64,000 nt of DNA from Patagioenas fasciata. Lineage: Eukaryota > Chordata > Aves > Columbiformes > Columbidae. The notes beneath the pieces were generated by a model. That model did not search any database, was not told the DNA's origin, and saw only the letters and a list, made by a program, of their open reading frames with translations. A program made the translations under genes and the position numbers. Each line of letters opens with the position of its first letter. Position 1 is the first letter of the stretch. Shown here piece after piece: positions 50,344 through 60,300 of the stretch. Location: the NCBI RefSeq assembly GCF_037038585.1, contig NC_092522.1, positions 123,858,661-123,922,660 of the forward strand, given 5' to 3'.

Positions 50344-51213
50344 AAATAGATCAGGAACAGGCAATCTCAGCTTTTGTACATTAATCTAAAAAATAAGTGG
50401 CTGAATATTATCTAGATAACCGGTTTTTAAATTGATCTCTTCCTACATAAATTGTAAACAAGTAGAAAATTTAAATAGTACTTTGTAAAAAAAGCAAGGA
50501 CAATACAAGTTATACAAAAATCGCTCTTCCCTGCCTCCCTGCCCCCCACCCTCCCACCCCATCCCGCCTACTGAGCCCAAACAGCTCTGGAAAGAGCTGC
50601 TGATCACCCCTGGAGTTTCCTTTCCTTCTCCAAAAGGCTCATTCCTGCGTTGCATTTCCAGTGTAATAATTAAAACCACCCGCCGATTCCGCACAGACGT
50701 CCTTGATCCGGCATCTCACGTGCGTCCCCTCCCCCTGCGCTTGATGAAAACAAGTGGCGGTTCGTTATCTAATCAGAGAGGCGCGTGGAGGAATTCCTGC
50801 AATATTCAAGAGTTCCCTTATGCCTTGCAAGAAAAAGCCATCTCAGCGTGACCCTGCCAGCGAGTTCGCAAGGGGAACACCTACCGACATGCGGAGCCGT
50901 CAGACGGAGGGAGACGCTTTTCAACAAAGAAATTCAGCAATGGTGTCTGATGAGGAGCAGTTATTGAATAAATAATTACCTACAGATAGGTTCACATGAG
51001 GCAACCGGCTTTTGCTCAATAATTCAAGATTGCTGAACGCTCCGGCTCTGACGCAAGCATGAGAATGCGCTGGCTTCAACGCGATGAAGCTGGTGTTGGC
51101 TTCCTGATGCACAAAATGAGCACCCGATGAGAGGCATGATAATACTGAGCGTTATCGCGTCGCCGAGGACGGGACCGCGCGCCAGGCGGCTCCTCCTCGC
51201 CGAGCGAGGCGGC

Positions 51214-51427
51214 TCAAGCGCTGGTGCCGTCCTCCTCGATGACGCGGTTCATGCTGGTCCCGTGCGTGATGTGTGTCATGGGGTTGGTGCTGAGGTCCCT
51301 GATGCTGCTGTGGCGCGACTGCTCGTTGAGCCGGTGGGAGCTGCTATGCCTGGAGTGGTCGGTCAGCCGGGACATGCTGCCGTGAGGTAGTCGCTCCTCC
51401 ACGCCTCTGTAGCTGCACGGAGTGTAC
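51214..51427 (-). CDS. FZD3: FZD3 last coding exon: C-terminal tail and stop (partial gene)
   Basis: This is the terminal coding exon of frizzled-3, a seven-transmembrane Wnt receptor of the planar cell polarity and axon guidance pathways at the plasma membrane. The exon starts after an AG acceptor at 51429-51428. Its first base completes an Arg codon left by the previous exon, followed by 70 codons and a TGA at 51214-51216. The peptide begins Y-T-P-C-S-Y-R-G, is rich in His/Ser/Arg, and ends in N-R-V-I-E-E-D-G-T-S-A, which I recognise as the FZD3 C-terminus. No frameshift or internal stop is present. The exon and the first 80 nt of 3'UTR are GC- and CpG-rich compared with the flanking introns. 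The family assignment is from memory of the vertebrate protein, and the three exons support each other. Confidence 0.95.
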
Positions 51428-51454
51428 CTGGTTCATCAAAACAGAGGACAGTTA

Positions 51455-52462
51455 CAGAATCACAGAATCCCAGAATGTCAGGGGTTGGAAGGGACCTGGA
51501 AAGCTCATCCAGTGCAATCCCCCCATGGAGCAGGAACACCCAGCTGAGGTTCCACAGGAAGGTGTCCAGGCGGGTTTGAATGTCTGCAGAGAAGGAGACT
51601 CCACAACCTCCCTGGGCAGCCTGGGCCAGGCTCTGACACCCTCACCGGGAACAAGTTTCTTCTCATATTTCAGTGGAACCTCCTGTGTTCCAGTTTGCAC
51701 CCATTGCCCCTTGTCCTGTCACTGGTTGTCACCCAGAAGAGCCTGGCTCCATCCTCCTGACACTCCCCCTTCCCATATCGATCCCCAGGAATGAGTCCCC
51801 CCTCAGTCTCCTCCAGCTCCAGAGCCCCAGCTCCCTCAGCCTTTCCTCACACGGGAGATGCTCCACTCCCTTCAGCATCTTGGTGGCTGCGCTGGACTCT
51901 CTGCAGCAGTTCCCTGTCCTTCTGGAACTGAGGGGCCACAACTGGACACAAGATTCCAGGTGTGGTCTCCCCAGGGCAGAGCAGAGGGGCAGGAGAACCT
52001 CTCTGACCTACTGACCACCCCCTTCTAACCCACCCCAGGTACCATTGGCTTCCTGGCCACAAGGGCCCAGTGCTGGCTCATGCTCACCCTGCTGTCCCCA
52101 GGACCCCCAGCTCCCTTTCCCCTACACTGCTCTCTAATAGCTCATTCCCCAACTTACACTGGAACCTGGGGTTGTTCCTGCCCACATTCAAGACTCTACA
52201 CTTGCCCTTGTTCTATTTCATTACATTTTTCCTGCCCAACTCTCCAGCCTGTCCAGGTCTCTGAATGGCAGCACAGCTTCCAGTGTCAGCCACTCCTCCC
52301 AGCTTGGTGTCACCAGCAAACTTGCTGACAGTCACTCTATTCCCTCATCCAAGTCATTGATGAATATATTGAATAATCCCGGCCCCAGCACTGACCCTTG
52401 AACACTCCACTAGACCCAGGCCTCCAACTGGACTCTGCCCCATTGACCATGACTCTCTGGCT
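51455..52462 (-). mobile_element. CR1 LINE fragment, longest copy, in the FZD3 last intron
   Basis: About 1 kb, sense with respect to FZD3. From the 3' terminus (ACAGAATCACAGAATCCCAG) it extends through the 3' region into the C-terminal reverse-transcriptase frame. On the minus strand N-I-F-I-N-D-L-D-E-G-I-E and the F-A-x-D-T-K-L-G-G stretch are readable (the second Ala of F-A-D-D is changed to Gly-Asp). Its 3' end is 27 nt from the acceptor of the last FZD3 exon. Confidence 0.95.
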
Positions 52463-53117
52463 TCTTTTCCTTCAGTTTATTTCCTTCAATTATTACTATT
52501 GTTACTGCCACGGACATGAAAGAATGTAAATAAATCTCACAAACTCTCTGCTTTTGTGAGAAAAACCCTCTTTCTCTGTTTAGCTTAGTCATTTAGCTCA
52601 TACAGCCCCCGGGCAAACGTTTCAACTCCTTGTGCAGCTTGGTTCTTGCTACATCGCTCTGTATTGTATTGATAATTAGGCGAGTAAACTACCTGATGAT
52701 AAATTATGTTATAAACCTTTACTACACCTAAAGTTAGAGCGGGTAACTTTTGTTATTGTCTACGTCAGCATGGCTAGGGCTATTTACAGAAACAAAATCA
52801 ATTCACACACCCAAAAAAGCAGCCACAAAAAGCTGATTTTGGGAGAGATTTCTTTTCCCACGCACTGACATGATGTAACACAGATCGTGGCCTTTGCAGG
52901 AAAGCCAGCGCTGAACACGTTCATGCCGTGTAATTCCTGAAGCCTAACACAGAGACTGAAAAACATCACGGTATTTTTTTCCCTTTCCAACCCAGCCACT
53001 AGAAAGGAGAGGTGCAATCAGATAAGTAAATATCAGCAGAACTTCCAGTTTTAGCAACACGCTGACCAAATGCCCAGCTAAGCAGAGGCCTGTCCATTTT
53101 TCTCCAAGATTTTAAAG

Positions 53118-53552
53118 AGAAGGAAAGATGCTGAGGGGTCTCGAGCATCTTTGTGATGAGGAGACTGAGAGAGCTGGGGCTGTTGAGCTGGAGAAGAGAA
53201 GCTGAGAGGGATGTGATCAATGGGATCAGTATCTCAGGGTGGGTGTCAGAGGATGGACCAGACTCTGTTCAGTGGTGCCCAATGCCAGGGTGAAGGGCAA
53301 CGGGCATAGACTGAAACACAGGAGGCTCCATGTGAACATGAGCAGAAACTTCTTTGCTGGGAGGTGCCAGAGCCTGGCCCAGGCTGCCCAGAGCGGGTGT
53401 GGAGTCTCCTTCTCTGAGACATTCAAACACACCTGGACCCACCTGTGTGATCTGCTCTGGTGACCCTGCGTGAGCAGCTGGGTTGGACTGGATGATCCCC
53501 AGAGCTCCCTTCAACCCCAACCAGGCTGGGATCCTGGGATCCTGTGATTCTG
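53118..53552 (+). mobile_element. CR1 fragment next to an FZD3 splice donor
   Basis: Sense on the plus strand, antisense to FZD3. It is a different, older-looking subfamily (CACAGGAGGCTCCATGTGAA and GGTTGGACTGGATGATCC blocks). The ATCCTGGGATCCTGTGATTC 3' end reaches about ten bases from the FZD3 donor at 53561. Confidence 0.92.
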
Positions 53553-53561
53553 GGAACGTAC

Positions 53562-53795
53562 CGGCCGTCACGCGATCGGTGCAGGCTGCCGTGGTAGCTG
53601 CTCACTTTGCTGTGGACGCTGCCCGCTTTGCTCCTCTGGTCATCCAGCATGGCCAGCTGGGTGGAGGAGGCGTGAGTGGAGGTGCCCTGGGTGGAGGTGC
53701 CTCGGGACTTGCGGATGATGGGGGTGTTGGGATCTCGCAGAAGAGACTGAGCGAAGTCCGGCTCTTGCAGCACCTGGCGACTCTCATTCACAACT
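53562..53795 (-). CDS. FZD3: FZD3 penultimate coding exon: cytoplasmic Ser/Thr-rich tail
   Basis: The exon has 234 nt: one base completing a Glu codon, 77 full codons, and two bases (CG) carried to the last exon. The acceptor is CAG at 53798-53796 and the donor GTACGT starts at 53561. The peptide begins V-V-N-E-S-R-Q-V-L-Q-E-P-D-F-A-Q, continues with R-K-S-R-G-T-S-T-Q-G-T-S-T-H-A-S-S, and ends H-R-S-R-D-G. It matches the intracellular tail of vertebrate FZD3. The Ser/Thr/Arg-rich composition fits the phosphorylated tail known for FZD3. The open frame continues past the donor into the intron, but that extension encodes CR1-derived sequence and is not coding. A CR1 3' end lies within about 10 nt of the donor. 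Confidence 0.95.
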
Positions 53796-55484
53796 CTGAA
53801 CGAGAGACACGATTGGAATAGTTAACGTTGATAACAGCAATATATATGTCATTGCAGCAACAGTGCTGTAACTATTTATAAATGGAACAGACAAATATTA
53901 CAGCTTGGCATTTCACATTATAATGTCCCTATTTGCCTGATTTTGGATATGTTAGCAAAGTTCATATTTTTGAATCCTTCCTACTCCCTGTATTTGATGC
54001 TCTAGCCCAGACATGTGGAATAATGGCAGTGTATTTTGCCTTAGTTTGCGAATATTGTTACGAGAACATCCTTGGGACAGGGCTGTGAGCTCGGCACGTT
54101 CGGGTTTCCCAGGGAACACGAGAAGCCGCTTCCCCACTGAAATGACCATTTAAAATCTGGATTCAAACTGGCAGGAGGAGAAGAGCAGATGAAATACAAC
54201 ATATCTAATAGTGCATAAACAACCCTTAGGTCAGTGGTTATGGCTCCACGGCTCCTCTGTTTGCCGGAATCCCTCGCTGGGAAGGGCTGGCAGATGGGCA
54301 CACGCTTGGCTGCTCTACCACAGCACAATGAAAGGAGGTGCTATCACATCCTCGACATGCCTTTTTTCCTTTATTTTTCAAATATTTTGAATGGGGAGGC
54401 TTTTTCCTCCTCTCACATTCCCTATATTACCCTTTCACGTTCTGTTTTCTCCACCTGGCGAGCTCCTCCTCTCAATTTTTGTGCTCGCAGGGGATCACAG
54501 GCTGCCCAAGGAGGGAGGTTTGCATCGACTTCTATTTTATAGGAGCCACCCAGCTCTCTCTGAAACAGGATAAGACAGTCCTGCAAAACCGCTTCCCCTG
54601 CCTACATGAACTCTATTCCTGTCCTCTACCCACCCAACTAGTATGTTGCCTGTATGTAAATCCTATCTAAATGTATATAAGTGTATTAAAATCATATTAA
54701 TTTGTTGTTAACCTGGGCATATCTTAGTAGGTCATCTTCTGAATAAAGACAAATTTATTCCAACTCTACAGAAGGTAATTTTACTCGAAGCTCAGCAGAA
54801 GGTCAGTTCTGTGACGGGTGTACAAGTCAAACTCATGGAGTGGTCATTGAAAGGCTTGCTAGATCTGTGCATCTATTTTTTAAACATCTACTTACAAGGC
54901 AATATTTATAATTATGCAAATAGCTGTTACAGAATCATATCGTTTGTCTCTATACCTTAGTCTAAATTAATTTCAATCTCACAGAAGTGATAAGACATTC
55001 TTAAACGTCATTTTATCAAACTGCGCTTTGGCACTAATGCATAAGGGGAGATTAAAAGCAGAGACAATTGCTTCTAACGGCAATCATGGTGAAAAGAGCT
55101 TATGTTTAATTGCAACTTAAAGGTCTGATTCAGTTGACTAGATAAGGATGTTAATAAATTAAAACTTCCAATTCCAACTCTCAGTAAAGTTGCAATATTC
55201 AACTGAAACCTAATTCTTGTTTAAAAATACTTTGAAAAGAGATGGAGCAATGTAGGTTTGATTCTGGGACTAAAGAATAACTTTGGAAAAAATAAACAAC
55301 AATTCTTCAGGGTTTTTTTGAGCTGTCGCTTGCCTTGCTCCATTTTGGAGAGGGAGGGATTTCTAAGAAAAATGTCCCTATCTGTTCCTGTATTTTCCTC
55401 CATGAAAATACTCTTCCAAGACTACAGGGGAAGAGATTATTCGCCATTACTCAACTGGTTTATCTATCAGATAGCGATACACAC
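53796..55484 (-). other. FZD3: FZD3 penultimate intron
   Basis: The intron is 1,689 nt, bounded by GT at 55484-55483 and AG at 53797-53796. The sequence is AT-rich and unique as far as I can see, with no CR1, no microsatellite and no open frame that looks coding. Confidence 0.9.
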
Positions 55485-55633
55485 TCTTTTTTCCTGCGTC
55501 CGTGGAAGAAGCTCGCCCACTCGAAACAGGTCTTCTTGCTTCCGACCCAGAAGACAGAGGGTATCCCGACCACCAGGGCCATGAGATATTTCATGAGAAA
55601 GAGAATCAAATCCGGACGACTCATCTGAGTGAC
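55485..55633 (-). CDS. FZD3: FZD3 exon: last transmembrane helix and Dishevelled-binding motif
   Basis: The exon has 149 nt: 49 codons in phase 0 and two bases (GA) of a Glu codon completed in the next exon. The acceptor is TAG (intron end at 55634) behind a short pyrimidine stretch, and the donor GTGTGT starts at 55484. The peptide opens V-T-Q-M-S-R-P-D-L. It then has a hydrophobic segment (about residues 9-31 of the exon) that is the seventh transmembrane helix, followed by K-T-C-F-E-W at 55517-55534. This is the frizzled K-T-x-x-x-W motif, which binds the Dishevelled PDZ/DEP region. The basic stretch G-R-R-K-K ends the exon. All key residues are intact, so the receptor looks functional. 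The preceding exon (helices 1-6) is not in the window. Confidence 0.95.
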
Positions 55634-56302
55634 CTAGGGAGAAAAGAAGAGAAAAAGATGATACAAACCAGCGTCGTTCAAGTCTCTGTTTATTAACTCA
55701 GTTAAAATAACTGTCTGTCCTTCAGCCAAAGTAAACATCAACAGGGTTCCTTTGTTCCGTGCTCTAGGGAGCACGACCGCGTGTGTTGTGCAGCCCCACT
55801 GTTGGGTAAAACAAAAGATTCAACTGCTGTGAGGTCCTGGCCTTCATTTGTATTTCTGGTCTGTGCCCTCAATAATTGTGAAATATCTTCTAGTCTAAAT
55901 ATTATAAAGACTCAATTCTTTGATGGAATGAACCTATATAAAGCCAGGTGCTATGTTTGCTGTTGGGAAAAATCTCAATGAAATGCTCCAAGGGGTGTTC
56001 AACACTGATCCTTTATTCCTTACGTGAAGGGTTATATCCATAATTTCCTTCCCTCAGGAACTCGAGGCATCAGCAAGGTACAACCGATTCCTATCGACCT
56101 GGCAAAACTCCTGCTGTTCAAGGGGATCAATTTAATCTTAAAAAGCTCACTAAACAGATTTTTGCAAATATTTCAACTTTTTTTTTGAAAAGGCGCAGAG
56201 AAGATGCAAAGATATTATTTGCAGGTAGGTCTGTAAGGTAGTTTTAAAACAAACAGGCACCAGGGTACTCTTGAATCAACAGCCCAGCTCAAACACTGAA
56301 CC

Positions 56303-56808
56303 ATCTGGAATCTTGTGTCCAGTTGTGGCCCCTCAGTTCCAGAAGGACAGGGAACTGCTGCAGAGAGTCCAGCGCAGCCACCAAGATGCTGAAGGGAGTG
56401 GAGCATCTCCCGTGTGAGGAAAGGCTGAGGGAGCTGGGGCTCTGGAGCTGGAGAAGAGGAGACTGAGGGGGGACTCATTCCTGGGGATCAATATGGAAAG
56501 GGGCAGTGTCAGGAGGATGGAGCCAGGCTCTTCTGGGTGACAACCAGTGACAGGACAAGGGGCAATGGGTGCAAACTGGAACACAGGAGGTTCCACTTAA
56601 ATATGAGATGCAACTTGTTGGGGGTGAGGGTGTCAGAGCCTGGCCCAGGCTGCCCAGGGAGGTTGTGGAGTCTCCTTCTCTGCAGACATTCAAACCCGCC
56701 TGGACACCTTCCTGTGGAACCTCAGCTGGGTGTTCCTGCTCCGGGGGGGATTGCGCTGGATGAGCTTTCCAGGTCCCTTCCAATCCCTGACATTCTGGGA
56801 TTCTATGA
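56303..56808 (+). mobile_element. CR1 LINE fragment
   Basis: Sense copy from the TGGAATCTTGTGTCCAGTTG block to the TGGGATTCTATGA end, antisense to FZD3, inside its intron. Confidence 0.94.
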
Positions 56809-56987
56809 CAGAGAACTTCAAGTGTAAGCCTGAAAGATACCACTGACTTCCTATGAGAAGAGGAACCAACTTATTCTGGTGTAATTAAGTCCTCTGTAAG
56901 CATTTGTGTGACACTGGCACTTGACACATGACACTGTGATCATGGAAGGTGCTCTAGATCTCGAACATCCACTGGCCATTCACCATG

Positions 56988-57352
56988 GAATCATAGAAGA
57001 GTTTGGGTTGAAGGGACCATTAAAGCTCATCTGGTCCCACCCCTGCCATAAGCAGGGACATCTTCACCAGCTCAGGTTGCTCAGAGCCCCGTCCAGCCTG
57101 GCCTGGGATGTCTCCAGGGATGGTTCAGCCACCACCTCTCTGCCCAACCTGGGCCAGGCTCTCACCACCCTCAGCACAAACAATTTCTTCCTCATGTCTG
57201 GCCTGAATCTCCCTCCTTCAGTTTAAAACCATCACCCCTTGTCCTATCGCAACAGGCCCTGCTCAAAAGTCTGTCCCCATCCTTCTTCTCAGCCTCTTTT
57301 AAGTCCAGAAAGGCTGCACTAAGGTCTCCTCAAAGCTTCTCCAGGCTTAAAC
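56988..57352 (-). mobile_element. CR1 fragment
   Basis: It starts with ATCATAGAAGAGTTTGGGTTG and includes the CAGCCTGGCCTGGGATGTCT block. It is the fullest copy of the subfamily also seen at 30738 and 32711. Confidence 0.92.
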
Positions 57353-60300
57353 AAGCGGAAATTTGATTGATCTTCCATTAAATTCTTCTGATCCCAACAG
57401 AAATGAAACAGGTACGTAACAGGATAAACAAAGATCCACAGATGGCCCAAGGATTAGCATGGCAGGAAGGTTCGGGGCTGTTTAATCGTGGGGAGATGCT
57501 CACGAAACTCGGTCTCTTTCCAACAAGGAGTCCCTGCAGCAACAGCTGTGAAACTGATAAAAACCATACCTAAGAAACACCAATACAACCTCTTAAAACT
57601 ACACAAAGAACCTTTCTTTCCCCCAAATGAAAATCTGAATTCACTCTATTTGCTGTGTCAAGATGATTTGCCAGAAGAAGGTTCAGGCCCCATGAGTTTC
57701 CAACCATATAAAGCTGAGGGGCAGCACCTTGTCAATACGGACCAGTGAAAATCCAGCAATTATTGCTTTAATACTTGGTATTATTGCACATTTGTTAATA
57801 ATACCACCATTGTAGATGGATGTTGAAGGTCTTTCACAACACTACGGACCTTCCTACGCTTGCAACCATCGAATCGTGCAAAACGAGCCTGAAAGTGGTT
57901 TGGTAGGTGGTTTTGTAGCTGAGCTGTGAGTTTCCACTCAAGGAGAAAAATACTAACAATTACCCAATTAAAAATTATCCAAAAATTAACCTCATTATCT
58001 CATTTCATAATGCGCAAATGTGGCACTAAGTGGAATAAAGGGTGAAATTCATCGTTTCTTAATGCAAGTCATATTCAGGTAAATTTTTATATTCATATAT
58101 AATGCTCGTCCACTGGGCCAAGTCTCTCCTGGCATAACTACTGCCCCAAAGGGAATTTAATTTTGATTTTTGCATTAGAAATAAAACACCAGTTTAGTGC
58201 TGAAGTTCTTGGGTGCTCATTGTACTACAGGACATATTTATTTTATTGACTGAGTCATTCTGCTTTATTTTAGAGCCAACAGAAATCGGGAGCTGTGATG
58301 TGCACTACTGCCCATACCGACACATATTAGACTCCCTGGTCATTAATACTCAATGGCTGCACCTGTTGTAAACAAGATACATCTGTGGATTATGAGACAT
58401 TCGTAATCATTAACATAGGGAAAATCAAACTTGAAATTACTATTCTGGGCTTATAGAACTGAAAATTCCAGGTGTTTTAACCTGTTCTCCAGAGCGCGGC
58501 GCTCACATCAGTCCCAGCCCAAAATGCGGAAATTTTCTGTCATTAGGACACAGAACAGGGTTTTAAAAGCACTGAAACTACTTAACAACTCGTGTTCACC
58601 CTCAGAGCTTAAATTTGGGAGATACTGCCTTTGGCTGTGCTGCACGGCTACGTAGGAAGAGTAAAAAATACAACTCACAACAGCAAAGCATTGCATGGTT
58701 AGATATGTGCACAATACGTGAAATTATAATTTGATCTGGATCTTCACCCACTTTACTAAAATGCCAAACATTTTCCGAAAGCTTGCTTATCAATATTTAT
58801 GCCTCCTGGCTTTAGAAAATTCGGGTAATTAGGATTTCTGAGGCAAGTTTGGGTTGAAGCATCAATGCCAGCGATTCCAGCACTAAGAACTCACTTGCTC
58901 TTCCTTTTCTCCACAAGTTCATTGTGCAGGACTCAAACTCTTCCAGAATATCCAAGTCCAACACATGAAACCTCAATAATTTCCTGCGGGAATACTTTAA
59001 GCTTCTGTTGTAAACACCACCCACACTCCTAAAATAATCAGCATCTTCCATTTTACAAATTCTTTCAGTTGAATGGCTAAAAGAGACACAACTTCACTAA
59101 ATTCCAGATTTCTGCCTCTGAAGACAACAGTGAAAACTACACAAGATTTCCAGCTTCTATTTATTTTCTTGGAGAGAGAAGATGATGCAGGGAATATAAA
59201 TACTATATGTATATATATAATGTGGTCCTAGATGCTGTTAAGACCATTCTCCCACACCTCTAGAGATGATCATTTTCTCCTCTCCTCCAGCCCGTTCACT
59301 CAGCTTTGCTTGATTCTTCACACAAAACCTTTTGTACATTGGAGACAACAGAGGATTCATTCATATTTTGGATATAAGAGAAACGGGCAACTGATTTATT
59401 GACTCAGGTCAATGATGCCACCCATGCTTATGTAATAAGGTCACTCGATGCACACCCCTGAAAACTAAACTACCGACATTGAAAGGAGGACAAGAAACTG
59501 AAATGCAGTTACTAAGAATTACAAATGTATTTTCACCTCTTAATGGGCTTTTCTATAAAAACCTTCAGAGCTGCTGGTTTCTGCTGTCACTACACATAAA
59601 AAATCCTGTAATAATAAGCGATAAAAATCACTAATATGTGTTCTATGCAGAATCTCATATAGAATTACAATGCAAGCAAAGCACTGCTCATAGTCATTAG
59701 GCTGTGATTTACTCAGGAGATACTGCTAAATATAAAAAGCACAATCTCAGCGGCACAAGGGAAAAAGGAGGCTAAGAAATAGTGTCTATTATTTGTGCTT
59801 TGATTTTAAGTACATGGTAAGTAGCTTCTGAAGTTCCAATTAAAAGAGTATTTTAGCCGGGTAAGTTGAAGGCATTCTTTGTTACACTAAAGAAGTTTTA
59901 GATATTCAGTTTAAAAGTAGGGACCTAAAGGGGAACTGATCACAAAATACCCTCTGCAACTGCAGCACCATCCAGCTCACCTTAGTTGTCTATTTTAGGA
60001 CTTCAATATCAACCCCAGATTATGTGTCACAGTAATTCCCCTTGAAACCAGTTCCGTATGAGCATTAACGTCAACTTTAAGTTCTGTTCCGCGGGTAATC
60101 CAAGTTGTGAAATGCTGATTAAAAAGTCCCAAAATGCATCTGAAAATAGAGGGCGAGCACTGTTTCAGCTATAAAATAACAGCTCTCAAATATTATGACT
60201 TTTTGGCACAGATGGAGAAGCACGAATCCCACGAGAAAAGTGATCCTGTTAATATTAGAGATTTGAGTTCCACGCAGACGCAGCCAATAAGGGAAAAAAC

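Larger units (their letters stand above)
46575..51213 (-). other. FZD3 3'UTR of unknown length, then intergenic DNA
   Basis: The FZD3 3'UTR begins at 51213 and runs leftward. The first 80 nt are CpG-rich; from about 50690 to 50300 the sequence becomes AU-rich (minus strand), as is usual in long 3'UTRs. I find no AATAAA on the minus strand between 51213 and about 47235, where one occurs inside an open segment, so the end is not fixed. Mammalian FZD3 mRNAs have very long 3'UTRs, so the UTR may cover much of this block. No CR1 is present here. A few coding-like minus-strand segments are described separately. Confidence 0.5.
51428..53561 (-). other. FZD3: FZD3 last intron (phase 2), mostly CR1
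   Basis: The intron is 2,134 nt with a GT donor at 53561-53560 and an AG acceptor at 51429-51428. Two CR1 elements fill much of it: one antisense to the gene (53118-53552) next to the donor and one sense to the gene (51455-52462) next to the acceptor. Between them, 52463-53117 is AT-rich with no feature I recognise. The two CR1 3' ends are inverted relative to each other. Confidence 0.93.

Noticed and set aside
51127-51390. Plus-strand 87-codon frame over the last FZD3 exon
   Set aside because: It is antisense to the real exon and only mirrors its GC-rich codons.
53423-53561. Continuation of the FZD3 penultimate exon frame beyond 53562
   Set aside because: The frame is open but runs into CR1 sequence. 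The donor GTACGT and the exact joining to the last exon define the end at 53562.
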